In this document: positions 27,092-36,914 of the stretch, one piece after another | How positions within the stretch are numbered: position 1 is the first letter of the stretch | Layout of the letters: each line of letters begins with the position of its first letter | DNA from: JAOARY01 sp045345765 | Lineage (GTDB): Bacteria; Bacillota; Clostridia; Peptostreptococcales; Peptostreptococcaceae | Reading direction: 5' to 3' | NCBI GenBank assembly: GCA_045345765.1 | Contig: CP148265.1 | Coordinates: 1,550,001-1,614,000, forward strand | DNA: 64,000 nucleotides | The notes under the pieces: generated by a model | Seen by the model: the letters and a program-made list of their open reading frames with translations, nothing else | Told to the model about the DNA's origin: nothing | Database searches by the model: none | Position numbers and translations under genes: made by a program

Positions 27092-30000
27092 ATGAAGGCA
27101 ACTAAGAAAATAATTAGTACTGCGCTTGCTAGTGCTCTTATTGTTTCAACTGGTGCTACTGCATTTGCAGCAATGCCAAATGATACAATAGTATACAAAG
27201 ATGCTAATAAAGCAACTGGTGTAGATAACTATGATGGAGCTCTTTTATCAGAAGAGTTATACGATGATAATAAAGAAGATTTATTTTACAAATTAAATGA
27301 TGTTTGGTACAACGTAGAAGATGTAAGTTATGTTGTAGACCCTGCAACTGATATACCAGAAGTAACTCGTTATAATGAAGATGGAACAACTACTGAGTAT
27401 ATGGCTGGAGATGGAGATGAAGTTTCTGAAACAGCTACAATAGAAAGTGTTGAAGCTATAACTACTACTAAAGTAAGAGTTAAGTTCAGCAATAAAATAG
27501 ATACAGCTACAGCTGCTAACTTCACTATAGGTGGATACGCAAACGTAACTATAGGTGGGGCAACTTTACAAGAAGATATGAAAACTGTTGACTTAACAGT
27601 ATCTCCTATACAACCACAAGAAGCATATTCGCTTACTGCAACAGGAATACTTGTAAATGGACAAGCTCAAGAAGTTATGACTAAAGAATTCACTGCTCCA
27701 ACAGCAGCTGAACTTTACTCAGGAACTACTCTTGTTAGTGATAAAACTACATTAAAAGCAGATGGTGCTGCTGGTTCAACTGTTACATTTGAACTTAAAG
27801 ATGCAGAAGGAAATCTTATTGAAGATGCAGATAACGTAGTTGTTGAATTCAAAACTACATTTGGTAAATTTGCTGAAAAAAGAGTAACAGTAACTAATGG
27901 TAAAGCTGAAGTTTACTTTACTTCAGAAACATTAACTGCTACTAAGGTTGCTTTATTACAAGGTATAATAGTAGAAGCAGCAGACCAAAACCTTATAAAC
28001 ATAAAAGCAGAAGCTAATGTAATATTAGATCCAAACCCTACTGGTGATGGTGGAGATGTTATATTAGGTGCTAGAGTAACTGAAGTTGAATCTGGACAAG
28101 CTGATAGAATATTCTTATACTTTGATAAAGAAGTAACTCCAAGCATGTACACTAAAGATGATGGAACTGTAGATACAACAAAAGTAGAAATAACAGTTAC
28201 TGATAATGTTAAGAATGATTTAACAGGCGGAAAAGAATTAGCGGTTAAAGGATTCTTACCAATAGAAGGAAACAAAAAAGGACTTCAATTATTATTAGAT
28301 ACTGAAAGTCTTACTACTCCAGGACCACATAACAACATATTAACGACTAACTCAAGAGTTAAAGTTGACTTTACTGACAAAACTGGTGATGTAGCATTAC
28401 CTTCAACAGGATTAAGCTTCAACTTTACTGATAAGAGAACACCAGAAATGACTAAGGTTGATGTTGATGGACTTAAGTCTGTTAAGGTTACTTTCTCAGA
28501 AGCAGTATCGACTATAGATGATGCGGTTGGAGCAACTACACCAGCGTTACAAGCTACTGAGCTTACTAACTGGTCAATAGACGGTATTAGATTAGATAAC
28601 ACTACTAAATGGGGTAACGGTGCAACTGCAACAGTTGGAACATTTAACCCAGCTACAGGTGTAGATGAAAGAAATATAGTTACTATAACTTTAGGAACAG
28701 ATAATTTAGGAAAGCAAAAATACTTTGGTGCTGGAGATCACGTAATCCAAGGTGCTAATATTGGTGACTGGGCTGGAGTTACAGACCAATTAAACAATAG
28801 AATGAATACACAAAATCTTGACTTTACTGTAGTAGCAGATACTTCTAAACCAGTTGCAACTGTTGAAGTTCAATCTCCAGAGCAATGGTTAGTTAAGTTT
28901 GATAAAGATATAGATGGAAGCGAATTAGATTTTGCTAATAAGGTTACATTAGAAAGATTCAATGAAAGTAACTCAACTTGGGAAACTGTTACAACTGATG
29001 GAAATGCAGCTGATTCAGTAACAAGTAATGATGCTACTATTGGACAAGATGATGATTTAGATATAGTTGTTACTAAGATTGGTGATAGAGAATTCTTAGT
29101 AGAAACTGACCTTGACTGGACTGTTAATCATGACAGTAAGCAAACTAACAAGAACTACTACCAATACAACTATAGATTAAACCTTCAATCAGCAGCTGTT
29201 ACAAATCCTATAAATGGATTAGCTAATGATTCAACAATGCTTAATTTAACAGGTTCTATAATGGAAGATAAAGATTTCGTGAGTCCTGAAATAGTAAGTA
29301 TTGGAGAAGCTAGTACTACTATTAAGACTGATTTAGCTATAGCGGAATCTCAACAAGCATATGTTGCAAGTATATCAGAACCAATCAAATTAAGATTAAC
29401 TGATACAACTGGTGCAAATAATGAAGGTGCAACAGATTCTCAAAACCAAGGATATGACCCAGCTAACAATGATGATTGGGCTAATATATCTCAAGCAACA
29501 GCAACATTTGTAAGAAAATCAGATAAGAAGACTGTAAAAGGTAATGTAATTGCTATAAGCGACAACTACGATAAAGAAGTTGTTATAGTACCAGTAGACC
29601 AAAATGGAACACAAGTAAACTTAGAAGCTGGAACTTGGTCATTAAGTTTATCAGGATTATCTGATGATGTATTAAATACAATCAGTTCTAAAGATCAAGA
29701 GTTTGTAGTTGAAGGTGAAGGAACAATAGAAACTGACTTTGAAATCCTTTGGGCTTATGCTGATAAGCATGCAGATGCAGATGATGATGTAATAGAATAC
29801 GATCAAGATAATACAGATGCATTAGATAAAGATGATGCTATCTACATCAAGTTCTCTAAAGAAGTTGATATAACAGGTATCGAAAGTGCTCTTGATACAG
29901 GTAAGTTCTTAGTAAACGGAAACGTATTACCTCAAGGTTCAACTGTTATAGCTAATATATCAGGTTACGATAACCATGATAATATAATTGATTCTGTTAC

Positions 30001-30880
30001 TATTATGCTTCCAGATGATACTATTACAGATGTTAATACAACTACATTAAATGTATCACCACAAATAGTAAGTACTAGCAATGAAACACTTAAGATTTCA
30101 GGTGAATTTAACCTTTCTTACAGATTTGCTGAAAATACAACAGATAAAGAAGTTGCAACTATGGCAGAATTTACTGCTGCTATGGCAGATACAACTGTAA
30201 GAGAAATTAAATTAACAGCAAATGTATTTGCAGCTGAAACTCTTGCATTCACTAGATTAGTTAATGTAGATTTAGGTGGATTTACTGTAGGAACAGTAAC
30301 TGTAGATAGTGAAGAAAAAGGTTCATTCACTGTAGATAACGGAACAGTAACTAACTTTACTATAGATGCTCCTAATGCAGATCTTAATGTAAAAGCTGGT
30401 GCTACAATAACTAACTTAACAGTAACTGATTTATATGCTAATTCAGTTAATGTAGAAACTGGTGCAACTGTTACTAATGTTACTTTAAATGATAGTACTA
30501 CTATCAATAACAATGGTACAGTAGGTATTGTTAATGTAACATCAGGAAACACTGTAACTATAGAAGGAACTACTCCTCCTGCTGCAATAGTTGGAGAAGG
30601 ATCTGTTGAAGTTGCAGTTTCAGATGATGATGCTAAAGCAGTATTAGATGCTAAAAATGTAGCTCAAACATCTGTAATTGATGGTGCTAACTTAGTTGTA
30701 ACTTTTGCAGAAGCTATAGATGCTGGTATTACAATAGAAGCTTCAGATGCTCCAGATGGAACTTTCTCAGCTGTTACATTAAATACAGCTAGAACTGAAG
30801 CAACTACAGTAGCTGCAAATGTATACTTCAAGTACACTTCAAACACTAAATCAGTAACTGAAATGGTTTACGGAAACTAA
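27092..30880 (+). CDS. Large secreted S-layer protein without SLH domains
   Basis: 1262 residues. Signal peptide (ISTALASALIVSTGATAFA), the short N-terminal domain shared with the preceding gene, then a series of Ig-like beta domains with the SbsA/Big_5-type pattern (VKVTFSEAV, WLVKFDKDIDG, AIYIKFSKEVD). Near 1020-1180 repeats such as NVETGATVTNVTL suggest a beta-helix. No SLH, CWB2, sortase or membrane anchor is visible, so it must be held by a partner, plausibly the SLH protein. Codon use (AAC, TAC, TTC, GCT) marks it as very highly expressed. GAGGAGG precedes the ATG. Paralogue at 36915. Confidence 0.85.
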   Translation: MKATKKIISTALASALIVSTGATAFAAMPNDTIVYKDANKATGVDNYDGALLSEELYDDNKEDLFYKLNDVWYNVEDVSYVVDPATDIPEVTRYNEDGTTTEYMAGDGDEVSETATIESVEAITTTKVRVKFSNKIDTATAANFTIGGYANVTIGGATLQEDMKTVDLTVSPIQPQEAYSLTATGILVNGQAQEVMTKEFTAPTAAELYSGTTLVSDKTTLKADGAAGSTVTFELKDAEGNLIEDADNVVVEFKTTFGKFAEKRVTVTNGKAEVYFTSETLTATKVALLQGIIVEAADQNLINIKAEANVILDPNPTGDGGDVILGARVTEVESGQADRIFLYFDKEVTPSMYTKDDGTVDTTKVEITVTDNVKNDLTGGKELAVKGFLPIEGNKKGLQLLLDTESLTTPGPHNNILTTNSRVKVDFTDKTGDVALPSTGLSFNFTDKRTPEMTKVDVDGLKSVKVTFSEAVSTIDDAVGATTPALQATELTNWSIDGIRLDNTTKWGNGATATVGTFNPATGVDERNIVTITLGTDNLGKQKYFGAGDHVIQGANIGDWAGVTDQLNNRMNTQNLDFTVVADTSKPVATVEVQSPEQWLVKFDKDIDGSELDFANKVTLERFNESNSTWETVTTDGNAADSVTSNDATIGQDDDLDIVVTKIGDREFLVETDLDWTVNHDSKQTNKNYYQYNYRLNLQSAAVTNPINGLANDSTMLNLTGSIMEDKDFVSPEIVSIGEASTTIKTDLAIAESQQAYVASISEPIKLRLTDTTGANNEGATDSQNQGYDPANNDDWANISQATATFVRKSDKKTVKGNVIAISDNYDKEVVIVPVDQNGTQVNLEAGTWSLSLSGLSDDVLNTISSKDQEFVVEGEGTIETDFEILWAYADKHADADDDVIEYDQDNTDALDKDDAIYIKFSKEVDITGIESALDTGKFLVNGNVLPQGSTVIANISGYDNHDNIIDSVTIMLPDDTITDVNTTTLNVSPQIVSTSNETLKISGEFNLSYRFAENTTDKEVATMAEFTAAMADTTVREIKLTANVFAAETLAFTRLVNVDLGGFTVGTVTVDSEEKGSFTVDNGTVTNFTIDAPNADLNVKAGATITNLTVTDLYANSVNVETGATVTNVTLNDSTTINNNGTVGIVNVTSGNTVTIEGTTPPAAIVGEGSVEVAVSDDDAKAVLDAKNVAQTSVIDGANLVVTFAEAIDAGITIEASDAPDGTFSAVTLNTARTEATTVAANVYFKYTSNTKSVTEMVYGN

Positions 30881-30913
30881 TATTAAATATTTATATTTTA
30901 TAAATATTTTTTC

Positions 30914-30948
30914 AAAAAGGATGTCTTAGGACATCCTTTTTTATTTTT
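30914..30948 (+). terminator. Rho-independent terminator of the S-layer genes
   Basis: AAAAAGGATGTC, loop TTAG and GACATCCTTTTTT, followed by more T. A classical strong terminator. Confidence 0.95.
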
Positions 30949-31358
30949 TCTAATAAAATAGAGTATATAGCTTCTGCAATAAAATAAGAAATATTAAAAA
31001 TAATAATATAATTATTCTAATAGATTATTTAAACTTAGGACGAAAGAATTATAACAAAGTTTCAAAAATTAAATTAAAAATATATTGTAGTATATATAAT
31101 TTGTAGAAGTGTTTGAATGAGTAGTCTTTTAAAATAAAAAATTTAAAAAGATATAAAAAATAATAAAATAAATTGTAATAATATTTTAAATTTTAAAATA
31201 AAAATATTTAAAATATTGTAATAAAAATTAGAAAAATAAAAATTTACAATTTATATTTTGATTAGAGAAAAGAAGTTTAAGGAAAAAAATTGATTTTTTA
31301 ATAATTTAAATGTTAAAATATAATAGTATGATTAATTACTTAGATGAAGGAGAGGATT
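30949..31358. other. AT-rich intergenic region, no gene seen
   Basis: About 400 bases with more than 80 percent A+T. TATAAT at about 31318-31323 is a plausible -10 box of the lipoprotein gene. No RNA gene or repeat is evident. Confidence 0.4.
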
Positions 31359-32066
31359 ATGTTGAATAAAAAAATAATATTATTATTTATTTTAATATTT
31401 ACATTTGTAATAACATCAGCATGCTCAAATGATGAGGAAAGTAGTAATAATAAAGAAGAAGTTGTTAACAAAGAAGATGATGAAAATAAAGTAGATAAAG
31501 ATTTATTATTTCAAGAAGACTATCAAAAGGCAACTATTATGATACAAGAAGGTAAATTAAAAGAAGCAAAAGAAGAATTAGATGGACTTATAAAATCTAA
31601 TCCGAATAATTATAATTACTATTTTTCTTATGGTACTATATTCTTAAAAGAAAGAGATTACAAAAATGCTCTTGAAAAATTTAATAAAGTAATAGAATTA
31701 GACAGCAGTATAATACAAGCTTATAATAATATAATTGGAATACACATGCTTGATAAAGAATATGATAAAGCCATTTCAGTCTTGGATAAAGCTTTAGAAA
31801 TAGAACCAGAAAACAAAGATTTAAAATTTAAAAAAGGTCAATTATTGTTTGTTAAAGAAAGCTATCAAGAAAGTATAGAACTTCTAAGTGAATTAAAAGA
31901 AGAAGAAGCATATTTTGAAGTATATAGATTTATAGGTCTTTCAAATATAAATTTAAATAATAAAAAAGAAGCCATAAAAAATTTAGAATTATATTTAAAA
32001 AAAGCACCAGATGGAATACCTGTAAAAGAATCAATACAAAAAACATTAGCAGATTTAAAGAAATAA
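31359..32066 (+). CDS. TPR-repeat lipoprotein
   Basis: 235 residues. A lipoprotein signal (LLFILIFTFVITSAC) with cysteine at about residue 22 is followed by an acidic linker and then four or five tetratricopeptide repeats (LKEAKEELDGLIKSNPNNYN, YKNALEKFNKVIELD, YDKAISVLDKALEIEPEN). It would be anchored outside the membrane and act in protein contacts. The ATG at 31359 follows AAGGAGAGG; an ATG 15 bases upstream overlaps that site. It lies inside the surface-protein locus, so a role in S-layer export or assembly is possible but unproven. Confidence 0.85.
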   Translation: MLNKKIILLFILIFTFVITSACSNDEESSNNKEEVVNKEDDENKVDKDLLFQEDYQKATIMIQEGKLKEAKEELDGLIKSNPNNYNYYFSYGTIFLKERDYKNALEKFNKVIELDSSIIQAYNNIIGIHMLDKEYDKAISVLDKALEIEPENKDLKFKKGQLLFVKESYQESIELLSELKEEEAYFEVYRFIGLSNINLNNKKEAIKNLELYLKKAPDGIPVKESIQKTLADLKK

Positions 32067-32132
32067 TTTATAATGAATATAATATTATTCTACAAATAGT
32101 GTATTCTTATAAAAATTACAATAAGAAATTAT

Positions 32133-32169
32133 AAAAAATGTGTATCTAAAAAGGATAGGCATTTTTTTA
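32133..32169 (+). terminator. Probable terminator
   Basis: AAAAAATGTGTATC pairs with GGATAGGCATTTTTT using G-T pairs around a six-base loop, ahead of T-rich sequence. It follows the TPR lipoprotein gene. Confidence 0.6.
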
Positions 32170-32350
32170 TATGTGTTTTTTTATATATTAAATTCAGGGT
32201 ATAAAAAATTATATAAATGAAGGATATAAACCGATATATATGTTGGACTTTAGTATTATCTTTTTTGAAATTAGTTAATTTTAATAAGATAGTAATATAA
32301 ATATGATAAAATGAATTTATTAGAACTAAAAATTTAAATGGAGGTAAAAA

Positions 32351-35300
32351 ATGAGAAAACAATTATCAGTATTACTAACTACATTAATAATACTTATGTC
32401 TGTATTTAATGTAGCTATAGGTAATTCATATGCCATATCAACAAACAATGACTTGGTAAATAATTTAATTAATAATGAAGGGTATTCTTATTTAGGTAAG
32501 AAAACGGACGTTCCACTAGATAAAATTTTTGAGATTAATTTTTCAAAAGATGTAGATTTTGACACAGTGGATAATAATATTAGAATAGTGAGAGGTTCAT
32601 CCACAAGCGAAATTAGTTTAAATGTATCAAAATCAAATTCTTTAAAGACTATTAAAGTTGAATCAGTAAATAATTTTATACAAGACTCAACATATTATTT
32701 AATAGTAGATAATGATATTAAGAATGAAGATGGAGATAAATTATTAAATGGTGGGGTTTTAGAGTTTGAAACTCAAGATTTATCAAACTCAGGATTTAAT
32801 GTAACTAATATAAATTATATTTCAAAACATGAGATAGAAATAGTATTTAGTGAAGATTTAGATCAAAACTCTGCGTTGAATATACAAAATTACACAATAG
32901 ATGGGATAAATGCACAAAAATTAGGTGCAACAGTAGGAATAAAAGATAAAAATAAAGTAGTAATAACACTTATAACAGATTTAGAGACTATAAAATTTAA
33001 AACAACGGAAATAGTAATTTCAAATAATGTAAAAAGCTTTGCTGGTTCAAGCATGGAATATGATTATACTGAAGTTTTAAATTTAAATAATAAAAATGAT
33101 TATACTGGTTCATATTTGTTTTTAGGACCTGCAAATTATAATAGAACTGAAATTGATGGTAGCGTTAATATATTTGGAGATAATATAAGAGTAAAAAATG
33201 CTAATATAACAGGAGATTTATATCTTCATGGAAGTTTTAATGAATTTGAAAATGTAGATGTAGATGGAACTATTTTTGTAGATATTGGTGTTAATGATTT
33301 TTTAGATTTAAAAAATGTAAAAGCTGATGATATAAAAGTATTATCTGCAAATTCTACTTCTGGACTTAGACTTTATGGTGTTCAAGCAGATACATTAGAT
33401 GTAAGTTCAGCTTATGCAGTTGGAATATCACTATATAGTCATAGTTATCCGACTGAAATATATAGAACGAATATAGACTTAAAAAGTAATGTAAAGCTTA
33501 CAAATACGACATTTGATAAGAACATATCTTTTGGTAGAGTAGAAGTAACAAAAGATTCTATAGAAGATAGAATATTATATTTAAACGGAGATGTAATAAA
33601 GGATAAAGAGTATTTAGAAGTATATAAAGGATGTAAAATAGAAGCTCAAAATTCATCAACTACAGTGCAAAATATTGTATTAAGACCAGAAGATAGAGGA
33701 ACAGTAACTCTAGTAGGTTCTTCACCTTCTATATCAAATTTTGGAGAAGTATTTGTTGAAGAGCAAGGTTCATTAAATATTGTAAATACGACTGTGGCAA
33801 AAGTAATTATGAAGGTAAATCATAATTATTTAGATATTGTTTCAGGTGAAATTGGAATGCTTGTAACGAATAATAATGATGTTTTGATAGATGATTATAC
33901 AAAACAAAATATAAGTAATATTGTTGTAAAAGATCCAGATGATCCAGAAGATGTTACTGCTCCAGAAGTTAAAGCGGAGGCACAGACTGTCTATAATACA
34001 TTGAATAATGATGATTTCCCTGTTATCGCAAAAGTACAAAGTAATGAACTTAGTGGTTATGTATATATAGTGAAAACAGGAGAACTTCAAGACACATATA
34101 AAGAAATTGAAGAGTTAAGAACTAATAATAAGGCAGCAAGAGAATCTGTAAGTTCAATGAATGAAGATATGCTAATATCAACATTAGACTTAGAACCTGG
34201 AACTTACTATGCATATGCGATAGATGGAGCAAAAAATATTTCTACTCGTGGAGAAAATGCGATAGAAGTAATAGGATTAGAAAAAACAAGCATAGTTACA
34301 TTAGATGATACACCTAGAGCTGGAGATGTAACAATTAGCGGTAAAGCAGAAGCAAATTCTATAGTTAGTATGAAGGTAGGAACTAATACACCAATAGAAA
34401 CAACAGCAGGCGCAGACGGATTATTTGCATTTACAAATATATCTATAACAGAAGGTCAAGTAATAACATTTACTGCAAAACATCCAGAAAAATTAACAAG
34501 TGATGATATTAGCGTAACAGTACTACAATCACTTAAATTAGGTAATAATATAAATTCATTTATTTTCAAATCAGCAAGTAATGGTTCAATATCAAATGAA
34601 TTTGGCGATGTTGTAGGTATAATAGATGAAAGTGTTACACCACCTGAGATAACTATGAATATACCAAGTGGTACAATAACATCTAATTTTGTAGCAGACT
34701 TTACTATTGATGAAGGAGCAACAGCTATGATTAATGGTGTTGCAATGTCATCAGGAGTATCACCATATATCTCTTATCAAGGTCTAAGTGTAGATGTTGA
34801 AGCTGAAAATGGTAATACTAAACAATATAAAATAATTCTTAACGAATTAAATGGAGAAACAAGAGTAACATCAACAGCTGACTATGTTATAAATGAAATA
34901 CTAAAAACAATAGCTGGGGGAGTAAATGATAGATTAGATACTAATCTTACAGCAGCAGAATTTAATGCTAATATGGTTTATCCAGCAAATGCTAGCTACG
35001 TTATAGTCGCGTCAATAGCAGATGAAGCTAATTTTTCTAAAGTTGATTTTGATTTAATATATAATGATCAAACTAAACAAATAAATGGTTCAGAAAATCT
35101 AGTTATAGGTGCAAAGCTTATAGTTAAAGCAGAGGACAATACTATAAGAATATATAGCTTAGAAGTAACAGGACCAAAACTTCTTATGAAAGCAACAGAT
35201 CAAGAAGTTACGCAATTAGGAAGAAAACAAAATGACGGAGTAAGACAACAGTCAACTTATAGATTAAAAACAGACCCAACAGCAATCAAAAGTGGGGCTA

Positions 35301-36562
35301 TAAGAATAGCTGGAACAAATATCGAAATTTATCAATTAGAAAATATATTAGCTAATATAGCAAATGTATTAGATGGAGTTGCTTCAGGAGATATATCTAA
35401 GTTCGATGTAAGCTCTAATTTGGATAGTGAATTAGTATTTGATTATCCTACATCTCAAGACCCAATTGATAATATAGATCAAATATTTGATTATACAGAC
35501 TTAGAATTTGGTACAGGTGGTCTTGTATATGTTAATCCAAATGATTCAGATACAGAGCCACAAGTAGATGCTAAACAAAAATTTGAAGTTCATGTAACAG
35601 GTTCATTAGATACAGATGACATTTATCAAGCAACTATAAAGGATACTACAAATAATAAAGAGATAGCTAAGTTTGATATATCTCCAGCAGCTACAAATAT
35701 GTCAAATACTCAAATAGCAAATGCCATTGAAATGAGAACGTCAGATTGGTTAGAAGATATAGAAAATAATGTAATTAAATTTGAAAGAGATGTATATGAT
35801 GCTACGAATATAGCTACAGTTGTAGAAACTGTGTATTCAGATGATGGAGTTGTATTAGAAATTAAAAATGCAACTGCACCACAAGTTGGGCAAGCTCAAG
35901 TAGCAACAGTACAAATGGGACAAGCGTTAGTTGAAGGTTATTATGATATAGAAATACAATCTGTTAATAATAACTCATTTAGTACAGAAGATTATAGAAT
36001 ATATGCAGGAACTATAAATAATAATAATGTAGAAACAGATATAGATATAAGACAAGCTCTTGTCGATGAAATAAATGCAAATGCATATTCATATTGGTCA
36101 GTAGCTACATCAGGTTCAGATGGAATAACTTTCACAGCAAAAGAGCCAAGTTCTTTAGAAGCCTTAGAGATAATTCAAAGAACTGAAAGAGTTCCAGTTG
36201 GAATAGAATTCTTCCCACAAGTAGATGTGGTAACAGGAGTTGCTAAAGTTGATAATCAACCAATTATAAAGGTTGTAGAATTTGATTTAACAAATTCAGA
36301 TAGCCAAAATGAAATAGCAATAACAATAGAAGGTTCGTCAACTGCTGATACACCAGTAAGTTATAGAACTATAAAAACAGATATATCAATAAATGGAGCA
36401 GTTCAAACAACGAAAGAAGCAATAGTTGATTTACTAGTTGCATTAGATTGGACAGGAGAGGACTTTAAGATAACAAAAGACCCAACAAATCCAGATGCAC
36501 TTACAATAGAAGGACCATTAGATGATATTGATGATATAACAGTAACTATAACGAATGAATAA
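32351..36562 (+). CDS. Very large secreted surface protein with SbsA-type Ig-like and beta-helix regions
   Basis: 1403 residues. Signal peptide (LTTLIILMSVFNVAIGNSYA). Residues about 50-150 form an SbsA/Big_5-type Ig-like domain (IFEINFSKDVDFDTVDNNI). Residues about 250-400 contain short repeated strands (VNIFGDNIRVKNANITGDL) suggestive of a beta-helix. Further Ig-like modules follow, one with an extracellular tone (TYYAYAIDGAKNIS). No SLH, LPXTG or transmembrane anchor is visible. Codon use is ordinary for the genome, so it is expressed less than the two S-layer proteins. GGAGGT precedes ATG. Likely adhesin or minor S-layer-associated protein. Confidence 0.82.
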   Translation: MRKQLSVLLTTLIILMSVFNVAIGNSYAISTNNDLVNNLINNEGYSYLGKKTDVPLDKIFEINFSKDVDFDTVDNNIRIVRGSSTSEISLNVSKSNSLKTIKVESVNNFIQDSTYYLIVDNDIKNEDGDKLLNGGVLEFETQDLSNSGFNVTNINYISKHEIEIVFSEDLDQNSALNIQNYTIDGINAQKLGATVGIKDKNKVVITLITDLETIKFKTTEIVISNNVKSFAGSSMEYDYTEVLNLNNKNDYTGSYLFLGPANYNRTEIDGSVNIFGDNIRVKNANITGDLYLHGSFNEFENVDVDGTIFVDIGVNDFLDLKNVKADDIKVLSANSTSGLRLYGVQADTLDVSSAYAVGISLYSHSYPTEIYRTNIDLKSNVKLTNTTFDKNISFGRVEVTKDSIEDRILYLNGDVIKDKEYLEVYKGCKIEAQNSSTTVQNIVLRPEDRGTVTLVGSSPSISNFGEVFVEEQGSLNIVNTTVAKVIMKVNHNYLDIVSGEIGMLVTNNNDVLIDDYTKQNISNIVVKDPDDPEDVTAPEVKAEAQTVYNTLNNDDFPVIAKVQSNELSGYVYIVKTGELQDTYKEIEELRTNNKAARESVSSMNEDMLISTLDLEPGTYYAYAIDGAKNISTRGENAIEVIGLEKTSIVTLDDTPRAGDVTISGKAEANSIVSMKVGTNTPIETTAGADGLFAFTNISITEGQVITFTAKHPEKLTSDDISVTVLQSLKLGNNINSFIFKSASNGSISNEFGDVVGIIDESVTPPEITMNIPSGTITSNFVADFTIDEGATAMINGVAMSSGVSPYISYQGLSVDVEAENGNTKQYKIILNELNGETRVTSTADYVINEILKTIAGGVNDRLDTNLTAAEFNANMVYPANASYVIVASIADEANFSKVDFDLIYNDQTKQINGSENLVIGAKLIVKAEDNTIRIYSLEVTGPKLLMKATDQEVTQLGRKQNDGVRQQSTYRLKTDPTAIKSGAIRIAGTNIEIYQLENILANIANVLDGVASGDISKFDVSSNLDSELVFDYPTSQDPIDNIDQIFDYTDLEFGTGGLVYVNPNDSDTEPQVDAKQKFEVHVTGSLDTDDIYQATIKDTTNNKEIAKFDISPAATNMSNTQIANAIEMRTSDWLEDIENNVIKFERDVYDATNIATVVETVYSDDGVVLEIKNATAPQVGQAQVATVQMGQALVEGYYDIEIQSVNNNSFSTEDYRIYAGTINNNNVETDIDIRQALVDEINANAYSYWSVATSGSDGITFTAKEPSSLEALEIIQRTERVPVGIEFFPQVDVVTGVAKVDNQPIIKVVEFDLTNSDSQNEIAITIEGSSTADTPVSYRTIKTDISINGAVQTTKEAIVDLLVALDWTGEDFKITKDPTNPDALTIEGPLDDIDDITVTITNE

Positions 36563-36602
36563 TATAAAATAAATCAAAAATTTATAAATTATAATCAAAA
36601 TA

Positions 36603-36652
36603 AAAGCAATCTTGTAATAAATATTTATTACAAGATTGCTTTATTTTTTTTA
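36603..36652 (+). terminator. Very strong rho-independent terminator
   Basis: A 40-base perfect palindrome (36603-36642) followed by a T-rich run. Confidence 0.95.
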
Positions 36653-36914
36653 TATTAATAAATTTGTGTGAAATGGTAAAAGTCCAAATTATATGGAGTT
36701 ATAAATAAAAAAAGAAAATTGTCGAAAAAGGTAAAGTAATCCATAAAGAACATAATCTTAAAAAAATTAAGGTTGTATAATATTGAAACAGAGTATAAAA
36801 GACTATATAATTGCTAATGAAGTAGAAAAAAAGCATTTAATTTTAAGAAAAGCTAAAAAAAGTATTTTTGAAAGAAATCAATCGCAATTGAATAAATTAA
36901 GGGGGATTTATATA

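Noticed and set aside
36783..36914. N-terminal extension of the 739-aa S-layer paralogue from TTG at 36783
   Set aside because: The extension is charged and would place the signal peptide internally; GGGGGA before ATG 36915 fits the start.
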